From the NCBI GenBank assembly GCA_013204105.1, contig JABMOM010000025.1:26364-90363 (forward strand): a stretch of DNA of 64,000 nucleotides. Reading direction: 5' to 3'. The position numbers and the translations under genes were made by a program. This document shows, piece by piece, positions 23,474 to 31,807 of the stretch. This stretch comes from Flavobacteriales bacterium (GTDB lineage: Bacteria; Bacteroidota; Bacteroidia; Flavobacteriales_G; Salibacteraceae). Position 1 is the first letter of the stretch; each line of letters starts with the position of its first letter. Under the pieces are notes generated by a model that was not told the origin of the DNA, did not search any database, and worked only from the letters and a program-made list of their open reading frames with translations.

Positions 23474-25906
23474 TCAACGCAGCTGTGCACCCACCTCCTG
23501 CTCGAATCGCTTGAGGAGTTTGTCCATGGTCTTGTCGACTTCTTTGTCGGTCAAGGTCTTGTTCTCATCCCGCAGGTTGAAAGCCAAGGCGTAACTTTTC
23601 TTGCCCGCCGGGAGGCCTTTTCCTTGGTACACGTCAAACAGGCGGACCGACTTGAGTAACTTTCGTTCGGTTTGGAGGGCTAGGCGCTCGAGGACGGCGT
23701 ATTCTACGGCGTCATCTACCAACAAGGCAAGGTCTCTGCGCACTTCTGGGAATTTTGGCAATTGACCAATCTTGATGTCGCGCTGGCGCATCTTGACGAT
23801 GTCTCTCCACCGTAGCTCCAAGTAGAAGACATCGCGTTTGATGTCAAATGCTTTCTTCAATTTGTCTGAGACAGCCCCCGCGCTGACCACCACTTTGTCG
23901 CCCTTCTTCCAATCCATTCCGAAGGAGAACCAGTCGTTGCTCGTTTCTACCGCGTTCAGTTTGGACGCGTCAATGCCCATGCGTTGAAGGATCATCTCGT
24001 ATGCCCCTTTGACCTCAAACCAATCCGCGTCTAGGTCTGCCACGCGCCAATGATCGGCAATCGCTTGTCCGCTTACGGTGATGCTGAGTCGCTCTTCTTC
24101 TTTGAAGCCTTCATTCTTGATGCGATAAACATTTCCAAACTCGAAAAGCTTCAAGTCGGCCTGTTGGCGATTCAAGTTGTAAGATGCACTTTGCATGGCC
24201 GAAAAGATCATGGCAGGACGCATCACACCCAGCTCTGAGCTCAGCGGATTGTTCAACTGCACGATCTCACTCGCCTCCCATTCGCCAGAAAGCGCGGTGT
24301 ATTTCTCATCGGTCATCGAGTTGCTCATGCACTCGAGGAATCCGTTTGCCACCAATGTTTTGGTGATCACCTCTTTCGCCTGGGCCGATTCTTCGGGCCG
24401 CATGTCTTTGATGGTAGAAAGCACCTTGGTAGAAACCGGCACCTCGTCGTAACCGTAGATGCGTAAAATCTCCTCGATCACATCGGCTTCTCTGGTAACG
24501 TCCACTTTGAAGGGTGGAACCTCTAAATGCCAAGTATCTCCAGCCTTTTCTTTGACCGCAATTTCCAAGTTGTTCAGGATATGCTCCATCACCTTGGGGT
24601 CGATCTCGGTTCCGATCAATTGGTTCGCCTTGCCGGGACGGAAGGTGAAGTTGAACGGAGGGAATGCCTCAGGATGCGTATCGCTGAACTCACTGCTGAT
24701 GCTTCCTCCACCGTATTCCGCGATCATCTTCGCCGCCAACTTGGCCGCATACATCGTAACGTTCGGATCGATGCCGCGCTCGAAGCGGAAGGAGGCGTCG
24801 GTATTCAAACCGTGTCGCTTAGCCGTCTTGCGAACATAGACCGGATCAAAATAGGCGCTCTCAAGAAAAATGTTTTTGGTCGTTTTGGTCACTCCCGATT
24901 TCGCGCCGCCAAAGACCCCTGCGATGCACATGCCTTCCTTGGCATTGCAAATCATCAGGTCATTCTCATGCAGGGTGCGTTCTTCGTCGTCGAGGGTGGT
25001 GAACTTAGATCCACTCGGAAGGGTTTTCACGATCACCTCTCCTCCCTCTATCCTATCGGCATCAAAGGCGTGGAGGGGTTGGCCAAAAGCGTGGTTGACG
25101 TAATTGGTAATGTCCACGATGTTGTTGATCGGACGCACGCCGATGGCCTTCAAGAAATTCTGAAGCCACGTGGGAGAAGCCTGCACCGTAACGTTGGAGA
25201 TGGTCACACCGATGTAGCGCGGACACGCTTCCTCATTTTCAACTTTCACTGGAATGACCAAGTCGTGGTTGGTCGCTTTGACATCCTCTACTGAGGTACG
25301 ACACAGTTCTGACTTGCGTCCTTTCCTGTGCGCAAAGGCCGCCTTCAGGTCGCGGGCCACTCCGAAATGCGAAGCTGCATCGGCGCGGTTGGGCGTCAAG
25401 CCGATTTCGAAAACGTGGTCTGTTTCTATCTGAAAAAGTTCCGCCGCTGGGGTTCCCACCTTGGTTTCTGCAGGAAGCACCATGATGCCATCGTGGCTCT
25501 CTCCAATTCCGATTTCATCTTCCGCACAGATCATTCCTTGTGAAACCTCTCCGCGGATCTTGGCCTTCTTGATCTCGAAAGAACCTCCGTCGGGCGTATA
25601 CAGTGTGGTTCCAACTGTGGCCACGATGACCTTTTGTCCAGCAGCGACATTGGGCGCTCCGCAAACGATGGGTTGCAACTCACCGGTACCTATGTCCACT
25701 TTGGTGCAACTGAGTTTATCCGCGTCTGGGTGCTTCCACACCTCCATGACATGCCCCACCACGAGTCCCTGCATTCCGCCGGGCACCGACTCAAATCGAT
25801 CCAGGCCTTCCACTTCCAGTCCGATGCTGGTCAGCAATTCGGCCACCTCTTCGGGCGACTCTTCCAGGTGGATGAAATCTTTCAGTCGGTTGTAGGAGAT
25901 CTTCAT
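23474..25906 (-). CDS. pheT: phenylalanine--tRNA ligase beta subunit
   Basis: Beta chain of the heterotetrameric PheRS that charges tRNA-Phe in the cytoplasm. At 810 residues it has the usual length and order: N-terminal tRNA-binding (EMAP/OB) domain about 40-150 (VVGHVMEVWKHPDADKLSCTKVD), B3/B4 editing domain (GRxPxNNIVDITNYV region, RPINNIVDITNYVNHAFGQP), B5, the catalytic-like core (RRDLALLVDD) and the C-terminal FDX-ACB anticodon-binding domain. pheS is not adjacent. It is transcribed towards the tRNA-fMet fragment. Confidence 0.96.
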   Translation of the reverse strand: MKISYNRLKDFIHLEESPEEVAELLTSIGLEVEGLDRFESVPGGMQGLVVGHVMEVWKHPDADKLSCTKVDIGTGELQPIVCGAPNVAAGQKVIVATVGTTLYTPDGGSFEIKKAKIRGEVSQGMICAEDEIGIGESHDGIMVLPAETKVGTPAAELFQIETDHVFEIGLTPNRADAASHFGVARDLKAAFAHRKGRKSELCRTSVEDVKATNHDLVIPVKVENEEACPRYIGVTISNVTVQASPTWLQNFLKAIGVRPINNIVDITNYVNHAFGQPLHAFDADRIEGGEVIVKTLPSGSKFTTLDDEERTLHENDLMICNAKEGMCIAGVFGGAKSGVTKTTKNIFLESAYFDPVYVRKTAKRHGLNTDASFRFERGIDPNVTMYAAKLAAKMIAEYGGGSISSEFSDTHPEAFPPFNFTFRPGKANQLIGTEIDPKVMEHILNNLEIAVKEKAGDTWHLEVPPFKVDVTREADVIEEILRIYGYDEVPVSTKVLSTIKDMRPEESAQAKEVITKTLVANGFLECMSNSMTDEKYTALSGEWEASEIVQLNNPLSSELGVMRPAMIFSAMQSASYNLNRQQADLKLFEFGNVYRIKNEGFKEEERLSITVSGQAIADHWRVADLDADWFEVKGAYEMILQRMGIDASKLNAVETSNDWFSFGMDWKKGDKVVVSAGAVSDKLKKAFDIKRDVFYLELRWRDIVKMRQRDIKIGQLPKFPEVRRDLALLVDDAVEYAVLERLALQTERKLLKSVRLFDVYQGKGLPAGKKSYALAFNLRDENKTLTDKEVDKTMDKLLKRFEQEVGAQLR

Positions 25907-25973
25907 GCGCTATCAGTCGAGATTGAAGGCGCAAAAGTAGGAAGATTGAGGGAGGGATTGCATCCCTCCCCTT

Positions 25974-26933
25974 CTACAGATTCACCAAATAATAATAGAT
26001 CGGCAGACCGACCGTAATGTTAACTGGAAACGTGATGGCCAATGCCATCGGCAGGTAAATCCCCGGATTGGCTTTTGGTACGGCAATCTTCATGGCTGCA
26101 GGTACGGCGATGTACGACGCACTGGCGGCTAGAACCGCAAGCAGGAATCGATTACCTGGCACGTCGGTTACCCATTGACTGCACAGGGCTACGACGGTTC
26201 CATTGACGAGCGCAAAAGCGCTTGCGGCTATGGTAGTAAACCAACCATGGTCAAAGAATGCTTTGAGTTTTCGCCCACTCGTGATGCCCATATCCAGTAA
26301 GAAAATGGCCAAGAAGCCTTTGAAAATATCCGTGGTAAAAGGCATGATGCCCAGCGCTTGTTGCTCGTTGGAGCAGAAGCCAATAACGAGGGATCCCGTG
26401 ATCAACAGGACACTTCCATTGGTCAGCGAGTGCTTGAGCAATTGAGGCATGCTGATATGCTCACAGCTGCTTGAATTGAAGTAACGGATCAATAAGACCC
26501 CAACGATGATCGCAGGCGCTTCCATAAAGGCAAGTATGGCCACCATGTATCCGTCAAACGGTGTTCCTTGGGCTTCCAAATAGGCGATTGCAGTTACAAA
26601 GGTTACCGCGCTCACCGAGCCGTATGCCGCAGCCACGGCTCCGGCGTTTTCCACTCCCAGCTTACGCTTGACGGTGAAGAAAACATACACCGGAACGAGC
26701 ATTGCCAGTAATACACTGAAAATTACCGTTGTCAGGATCTCATTGCTGTAAGGACTGTGAGAAAGCTCTTGGCCTCCATTGAACCCAATAGAGAAGAGCA
26801 GATACAAGGAGATAAACTTCGAAGAGGTCGGCGGAATTTCCAAGTCGCTCTTGAATTGAACGGCGAGGATGCCAAGCACAAAAAAGAGTAGAGCAGGGTT
26901 CGACAAATTGTCGAGCAACAGATCTAGGTTCAT
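25974..26933 (-). CDS. sbtA: SbtA-type sodium-dependent bicarbonate permease
   Basis: A 319-residue membrane protein with about ten hydrophobic segments in two inverted halves (LSNPALLFFVLGILAVQFKSDLEIP at the start, GFLAIFLLDMGITSGRKL in the second half), the DUF897/SbtA family. Cyanobacterial SbtA imports bicarbonate with Na+. The partner gene upstream overlaps it by 4 bp and is not the PII-like SbtB. A LysR-type regulator is divergent, the arrangement seen with CbbR/CmpR-type control of inorganic-carbon genes. No Rubisco in the window, so supply of bicarbonate for anaplerotic carboxylation is the likely purpose in a heterotroph. Confidence 0.85.
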   Translation of the reverse strand: MNLDLLLDNLSNPALLFFVLGILAVQFKSDLEIPPTSSKFISLYLLFSIGFNGGQELSHSPYSNEILTTVIFSVLLAMLVPVYVFFTVKRKLGVENAGAVAAAYGSVSAVTFVTAIAYLEAQGTPFDGYMVAILAFMEAPAIIVGVLLIRYFNSSSCEHISMPQLLKHSLTNGSVLLITGSLVIGFCSNEQQALGIMPFTTDIFKGFLAIFLLDMGITSGRKLKAFFDHGWFTTIAASAFALVNGTVVALCSQWVTDVPGNRFLLAVLAASASYIAVPAAMKIAVPKANPGIYLPMALAITFPVNITVGLPIYYYLVNL

Positions 26934-27238
26934 GCAGTTTTCGTCATGGCAAGCACTGAAGACTCAACCATATGCACCAAGCCGCTTACCGAAACGTTTT
27001 GCTCCCCATCCAGCTGCTCGAAGAAGGCCTGTACTCGTTTCTTTTCTTGTCTCAGCTCCTCAATCCTCACCCCAGATCGAGACAGATCTTTCCCAAGGCG
27101 TTCTTCTTCGCTGAAGCGCTTATTTTGATGAAACTTGATCTTATTATCCAGCAAGGCCATGATTACTTCGCACCCTTCGTCTTTCGTGAAGGAGCTGTCG
27201 ATAAGTTGAACTGCCAATTCTCTTTGTTGCGTTTTCAT
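26930..27238 (-). CDS. conserved small cytoplasmic protein, unknown function
   Basis: A 102-residue soluble protein (start MKTQQREL; an upstream ATG would add seven residues). Features: LIDSSFTKDEG followed by ALLDNKIKFHQNKRFSEEERLGKDL, a helical RIEELRQEKKRVQAFFEQ and a C-terminal short strand region. I recall similar stand-alone hypotheticals in Bacteroidetes sharing the KI.FH....FS.E.R.G pattern. It overlaps sbtA by 4 bp and must be co-translated with it, so a regulatory or accessory role for the permease is possible, but it shows no PII/SbtB features (no T-loop or nucleotide-binding pattern). Confidence 0.65.
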   Translation of the reverse strand: MKTQQRELAVQLIDSSFTKDEGCEVIMALLDNKIKFHQNKRFSEEERLGKDLSRSGVRIEELRQEKKRVQAFFEQLDGEQNVSVSGLVHMVESSVLAMTKTA

Positions 27239-27322
27239 GTTTTCCGATTTGGAGTGCAAAGCTCATTGGTTTATTTCATATATCTTTATATATTGTTTTT
27301 ATACTATTCATTTAGTTTTACT

Positions 27323-28240
27323 ATGAATTACACCCTACGTCAACTCGAGGTCTTCACGCAAATCTGTGCTTCCAAAAGCATTACAAAGGCGGCAGAGGTC
27401 ATGCACATGAGTCAGCCCGCAGCATCCATCCAGCTCAAAAATTTTCAAGCCCAGTTCGACATCCCGCTCACGGAAGTGATTGGTCGGCAACTTTACGTCA
27501 CGCAGTTTGGAGATGAGATTCGAGAAGCCTGCATCAACATCCTCGAGGAGACCAAGAAGATCGAAGCTTCAGCGATGTCCTACCACGGCCATCTCACGGG
27601 AAAGATTCGCATATCGATCGTCAGTACCGGCAAATACATCATGCCCCATTTCCTGACAGACTTCATGAATACAAATCCAAGCGTCGAATTGGTAATGGAC
27701 GTCACGAATAAAACGAGTGTTCTCGCTTCCTTGGATGAAAACCAAGTAGATTTTTCCTTGGTTTCCATTCTGCCTGAATTGCTCTCGATTGATAAAATTG
27801 AGTTGATGAAAAACTCACTTTACTTGGTTGGAGGGCGTGCATCAGAAAGCGTGAAAAGCGCCTGGTCACCCAGCAAATTATCAGCGCTTCCGATGATCTA
27901 CCGAGAACAAGGATCGGGAACGCGTCAAACCATGGAGCGTTTTTTAGAACGGCATGGCGTTCAACCCGTCAAACGACTTGAGCTGACTTCCAACGAAGCC
28001 GTGAAGCAGGCGGTAGTAGCAGGATTGGGTTACTCCATCATGCCTTTGATCGGTATCCGCAATGAACTTGAGCGGGGCGACTTGAAAATCATTCCTGTAA
28101 AAGGCCTTCCCGAAGAAACCAGCTGGAACCTCATTTGGCTCAAAAGCAAGAAATTCCTTCCTGCCGCCAAAGCCTTTCTAACCTACATCCAAGCCGAAAA
28201 GGAACGGATCATCCAACACCGATTTGAGTGGTACAAGTGA
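27323..28240 (+). CDS. LysR-family transcriptional regulator (CbbR/CmpR-like)
   Basis: A 305-residue LTTR: N-terminal winged HTH (residues about 3-60, LRQLEVFTQICASKSITKAAEVMHMSQPAASIQLKNFQ) and a periplasmic-binding-protein-like effector domain (about 90-295). Divergent from the SbtA-type permease with an 84-bp AT-rich spacer containing TATATAT stretches, the typical layout for an LTTR controlling its neighbour. The LTTR ligand would be a metabolite signalling carbon status if it behaves like CbbR; that is inference. ATG 27323 starts the canonical N-terminus; the long open frame upstream is not part of the protein. Confidence 0.88.
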   Translation: MNYTLRQLEVFTQICASKSITKAAEVMHMSQPAASIQLKNFQAQFDIPLTEVIGRQLYVTQFGDEIREACINILEETKKIEASAMSYHGHLTGKIRISIVSTGKYIMPHFLTDFMNTNPSVELVMDVTNKTSVLASLDENQVDFSLVSILPELLSIDKIELMKNSLYLVGGRASESVKSAWSPSKLSALPMIYREQGSGTRQTMERFLERHGVQPVKRLELTSNEAVKQAVVAGLGYSIMPLIGIRNELERGDLKIIPVKGLPEETSWNLIWLKSKKFLPAAKAFLTYIQAEKERIIQHRFEWYK

Positions 28241-28267
28241 GGATGCAGCCATGAGAACTGTACTACT

Positions 28268-29305
28268 CTAGTTCTTGACCCAATGCTTCAAATACACTCC
28301 TTCTGCACCTTTCAGTCCGAGCGTGTACTTACCAGCAGCCAGGGTAGAAACATCAATCGTGGCGTTTGCATTCAGATTGTCCTCATAAACAGATCTTCCA
28401 TTGATGTCACGAATGACCAAGGCGTATTCACCCGTCTCCTTTAGCTGAATGGTGAGTTCGTCATCCGCAGGGTTAGGAAACAGTATGAATCCTTCCTCCT
28501 CAATCTCCAAGATGTTTTGCGGGACGTCGGGAATGGTGTCCTCAGGTACCGAGTCGGCCGGACAGCCGTGAACTAAAGTAAAGAGAGACTGAAGCGAATC
28601 GATGGGTTCGAAGGGATTGACCAATGGCGTCTCGATAGAAACCAACAAAGAAGGTGTTCCGAAGCTGTCATTGGGTTGCGCTACCTTCAGAAAGGCAAAC
28701 AACGAAGAGGTTCCCCTGGGTGCGCAACGTGAGTCGGCCCCGATCATGTTGGCTCCCTGCAAGGCTGCCATCAATTTACAGGCTAAATCGCCCTCTGTAT
28801 TCAGAAAATTGTATTCCATGGAATCCAGCACTTGCTGCCCCAGCAGAATGTTGCCTTGGATCGAGTAATTCGGTCCTAGAATGTGGTTTTTGTAGTCGTC
28901 TGTTCCGCTTCCGGTATGCGCAGCCGTTACCGGCGATCCGTCTACCAATGCGGCGATTCCATATTGACGCAACTCAGGAGTGCCTTGGACATCATTGGCC
29001 ACGAGTGAATCAATGATTACAGATGGCGCATAACCCGCATTCATCAACGATCGGGCATAGTCCTGGTTTTCCGGCAGGTACCAAGCCTGGGAATTGATCG
29101 CTCCCTTACCTGGGAAAAGCTCGCTGAGAAAGTCGGTTTCGAATTGAGGAAATTGGGCCATGTGGACGCATGAAGCGCCTATTCCTCCTACTTCTCCGGT
29201 TACAGAATCCACGGCAACCATAGAAAAAGTGTCTTGGGCAGAAACCCTCATCAATGGTGAGAGCAGAAATGGCAAGGCCAAAGCTAGGATGGGTCTGATA
29301 TGCAT
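28268..29305 (-). CDS. secreted DUF1028 protein with T9SS type A sorting domain
   Basis: A 345-residue protein: signal peptide (MHIRPILALALPFLLS...SAQ), then a DUF1028 domain (about 25-225) recognised by DTFSMVAVDSVTGEVGGIGASC and the GSG/N-terminal-hydrolase-like order (TAAHTGSGTDDY, GNILLGQQVLDSM, LMAALQGAN). A C-terminal type A sorting domain follows (FILFPNPADDELTIQL to KHWVKN). DUF1028 proteins are predicted Ntn-type hydrolases of unknown substrate. The upstream in-frame start 18 codons earlier is unlikely because it precedes the signal peptide. Divergent from the alpha/beta hydrolase. Confidence 0.82.
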   Translation of the reverse strand: MHIRPILALALPFLLSPLMRVSAQDTFSMVAVDSVTGEVGGIGASCVHMAQFPQFETDFLSELFPGKGAINSQAWYLPENQDYARSLMNAGYAPSVIIDSLVANDVQGTPELRQYGIAALVDGSPVTAAHTGSGTDDYKNHILGPNYSIQGNILLGQQVLDSMEYNFLNTEGDLACKLMAALQGANMIGADSRCAPRGTSSLFAFLKVAQPNDSFGTPSLLVSIETPLVNPFEPIDSLQSLFTLVHGCPADSVPEDTIPDVPQNILEIEEEGFILFPNPADDELTIQLKETGEYALVIRDINGRSVYEDNLNANATIDVSTLAAGKYTLGLKGAEGVYLKHWVKN

Positions 29306-29371
29306 AGGTGCTAGGATTAGTTGCGGCGAAAGGTAGCGCAAATCCGAGAAAAGTTTCACCTTGTACCGCGA

Positions 29372-29388
29372 ACCAATCTTCGATTGGT
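29372..29388 (+). other. short hairpin upstream of the alpha/beta hydrolase
   Basis: ACCAATC-ttc-GATTGGT, a perfect 7-bp stem, lies 15 bp before GTG 29403. No T run follows, so it is not a terminator; it could be a leader structure or an operator. Confidence 0.35.
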
Positions 29389-29402
29389 GGGTTTCCTAGG
29401 CA

Positions 29403-30188
29403 GTGCTGCACTATACTCCATATCTAAATCCAAGCTCTAAGGAGTGGGTAACCTTCATCCACGGGGCTGGTGGAAGCAGCGCCATTTGGTTCAAACAAAT
29501 ACGTGATTTCAAGGAGCATTACAACGTGCTTTTAATCGACCTACGTGGCCACGGTCGTTCGAAAAGTCCCGTCTACGAAAAGCTCCAACGCTACTCCTTT
29601 GCCGTGATCGGTGACGAAGTAATAGAGGTCTTGAACCATCTGAATATTCCGCAAACGCACTTGGTTGGGATTTCCTTGGGAACGATCATCATCCGAGACC
29701 TCAGTGAACGCTATCCAGACCGTGTCAGCAGTCTGATCATGGGGGGTGCCGTTATGAAATTGAACGTGCGCGGACAAGTGCTGATGCGCTTGGGAGTGTT
29801 GTTGCAATCCATTGTGCCTTATCTGGTGCTCTACAAGCTCTTTGCATGGATCATCATGCCCAAGCGAAAACACCGCGAATCCCGCAATCTCTTTGTGCGC
29901 GAAGCTCGCAAGCTCTATCAAAAGGAATTCAAGCGTTGGTTCACCCTTGCCGCAGACATCAACCCCCTGCTCAAGATCTTTCGCATGAAAGATACCGGCA
30001 TTCCAACCCTCTATATCATGGGAAGCGAGGACCACATGTTCCTGCCCAGCATTCGAAAGCTGGTCGCCGATCATCGCATGGCGCTGCTGCACGTCATTCC
30101 TGAATGCGGTCACGTCGTCAATGTGGAACGCCCTCTGGCCTTCAACGCTGAATGCATTCGCTTCATCAACGCACTCGGTCGGTCGTAA
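29403..30188 (+). CDS. alpha/beta hydrolase
   Basis: A 261-residue alpha/beta hydrolase: oxyanion-hole HGAGGSSAIW (about 20-29), nucleophile elbow GISLGT (Ser near residue 96), acid Asp in MGSEDHMF (about 220) and catalytic His in PECGHVVNVERP (about 240). No signal peptide. The substrate cannot be inferred; genes next to it are a GNAT and a small membrane protein. Start GTG 29403 gives the canonical N-terminus with little room for alternatives. Confidence 0.85.
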   Translation: MLHYTPYLNPSSKEWVTFIHGAGGSSAIWFKQIRDFKEHYNVLLIDLRGHGRSKSPVYEKLQRYSFAVIGDEVIEVLNHLNIPQTHLVGISLGTIIIRDLSERYPDRVSSLIMGGAVMKLNVRGQVLMRLGVLLQSIVPYLVLYKLFAWIIMPKRKHRESRNLFVREARKLYQKEFKRWFTLAADINPLLKIFRMKDTGIPTLYIMGSEDHMFLPSIRKLVADHRMALLHVIPECGHVVNVERPLAFNAECIRFINALGRS

Positions 30189-30210
30189 AGTTTCGTGCTA
30201 GATTTGGCAT

Positions 30211-30675
30211 GTGAACGTCGTACAGACATCCCAACTTTCTGAAGCGGATCAACAGCGGATCTTGTTGATTTGGAATACTGTGTATCCAGCCTTTATGGCA
30301 TATCCTGATTTGGAAGCGCTCCAGGCGTATTTGGATCGATGTACAAACCCTCGTCATTTCAAGGTCCATGAAAACGACCTGCTCCAGGCCTGGCTCTGCA
30401 CCTTTGATCGGAACGCTAGCCGATGGTTTGTGATGATCATTGACCGAAACTACCAAGGGAAAAGCATTGGTACTGCCTTGCTAAAATCAGCGATGTCGGA
30501 AGAAGAAGAGATGAACGCCTGGGTCGTAGAACACGACAATTATCGCCTTCAAGATGGCGGCAGGTATTGCTCTCCACTCGCGTTCTATTTGAAATTGGGC
30601 TTTCATACACAAGAAAATCGCTTTGACGACGGGGAATTGCAAGCCATTCAAATCCTTTGGCACCGAGAAAGTTGA
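30211..30675 (+). CDS. GNAT family N-acetyltransferase
   Basis: A 154-residue GNAT-fold protein. The acetyl-CoA binding loop is DRNYQGKSIGTALL (about 78-91), following the WFVMIIDRNY strand, and the C-terminal YLKLGFHTQENRF motif matches the last beta strands of the fold. Starts at GTG 30211, 22 bp after the alpha/beta hydrolase. The acceptor substrate is unknown. Confidence 0.75.
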   Translation: MNVVQTSQLSEADQQRILLIWNTVYPAFMAYPDLEALQAYLDRCTNPRHFKVHENDLLQAWLCTFDRNASRWFVMIIDRNYQGKSIGTALLKSAMSEEEEMNAWVVEHDNYRLQDGGRYCSPLAFYLKLGFHTQENRFDDGELQAIQILWHRES

Positions 30676-30752
30676 CCAATCTCAACCCATCGCCCTACCA
30701 CACTTCTTCCACCGCAAACGTTATCGGTCTACCTTGCCCCAAAAGCACGGCC

Positions 30753-30938
30753 ATGAAAAAAGAAATTAGAACTACCACCACCAATAACGCACCTGTCTAC
30801 GGTCTTGGACTCATCGGCGCAATGTTCTACTACATCGGCGTTTCGAGCGGGTTTTTAGGCATCCTCCTCGGCATTGCGAAGGCCATCCTATGGCCGGCAT
30901 TTTTAGTCTACGAGGCATTTCTAGCGCTGGGAACATGA
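30753..30938 (+). CDS. small membrane protein
   Basis: A 61-residue protein: a polar, Thr-rich N-terminus (KKEIRTTTTNN) followed by two short hydrophobic stretches (YGLGLIGAMFYYIGVSSGFLG and ILLGIAKAILWPAFLVYEAF). The start is ATG 30753; an upstream in-frame ATG would overlap the GNAT gene and add a polar, non-conserved-looking extension. Function unknown; likely inner membrane. Confidence 0.65.
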   Translation: MKKEIRTTTTNNAPVYGLGLIGAMFYYIGVSSGFLGILLGIAKAILWPAFLVYEAFLALGT

Positions 30939-30981
30939 TGTAAGACAAGGCTCATTTGACTACTATTGAGCTTTTTACGCT

Positions 30982-31779
30982 ATGCCCAACGAACAAGACT
31001 ACCTTGACCACAACCGGTCGCTCTGGAACACGTGGACCCAAGGTCACGTCACCTCCGATTTTTACGATGTCCCCTCTTTTTTAGAAGGTCGGAATAGCTT
31101 GACCAAAATCGAACTTGGACAACTCGGTGATGTGCGCGGAAAATCCATCCTTCACCTTCAATGTCACTTTGGCCAAGACACCATTTCCCTCAGCCGAATG
31201 GGAGCAACCGCCACGGGCATTGATCTTTCCGATGAAGCAATTAAAGCCGCAAAAGACCTAGCATTAAAGGCTGGAACTGACACACAGTTCATCACCTGCG
31301 ATGTTTACTCACTCCCCGAGCATCTCGACGGGAAATTTGACATCGTCTTCACCAGTTTCGGAACCATTGGTTGGTTGCCAGACATCGACAAATGGGCGGC
31401 CGTAGTCAAGCACTTCACCAAGCCTGGAGGTCGATTCGTATTTGCTGAATTTCACCCTGTTGTCTGGATGTTTGATAATGACCTCAAAGAGGTCGTATAC
31501 TCCTATTTCAAAGGGGATGTCATCGTAGAGGATGAGGAGAGCTCATATGCCAACGGTACGGGAGAAAAGATGCAATCGGTGACGTGGAACCACGGCCTGG
31601 CTGAAGTAGTTACCGCTCTTCTCAAGCAAGGTTTTCACCTCGACCACTTTCAAGAATTCGACTACTCTCCGCACAATTGCTTCAAGCATACGGAGGAATT
31701 CGAGCCGGGGAAATTCAGGATCAAGCACCTGGGAAATCGCATTCCGATGGTGTATGCCCTGCAGGCATCCCTAGATTAA
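30982..31779 (+). CDS. class I SAM-dependent methyltransferase
   Basis: A 265-residue methyltransferase of the Rossmann type: motif I ILHLQCHFGQDTISLSRMGA (about 55-74), motif II ATGIDLSDEAI, and DIVFTSFGTIGWLPD (about 117-131). The C-terminal half carries the family-specific region (GGRFVFAEFHPVVWMFD). The substrate is unknown. It converges with the large GH149-like gene on the minus strand with a 28-bp gap. Confidence 0.88.
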   Translation: MPNEQDYLDHNRSLWNTWTQGHVTSDFYDVPSFLEGRNSLTKIELGQLGDVRGKSILHLQCHFGQDTISLSRMGATATGIDLSDEAIKAAKDLALKAGTDTQFITCDVYSLPEHLDGKFDIVFTSFGTIGWLPDIDKWAAVVKHFTKPGGRFVFAEFHPVVWMFDNDLKEVVYSYFKGDVIVEDEESSYANGTGEKMQSVTWNHGLAEVVTALLKQGFHLDHFQEFDYSPHNCFKHTEEFEPGKFRIKHLGNRIPMVYALQASLD

Positions 31780-31807
31780 CGGTTTTGCCCGGCCGTGTCT
31801 TGGCTGA

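Noticed and set aside
24527..25294. 255-residue open frame antisense to pheT
   Set aside because: It lies fully inside a clear housekeeping gene on the other strand and has no recognisable domain; a shadow of the pheT codon pattern.
26930..27238. SbtB (PII-like) assignment for the sbtA partner
   Set aside because: The sequence is a helical protein without PII beta-alpha-beta repeats or T-loop, so only the neighbourhood resembles sbtAB.
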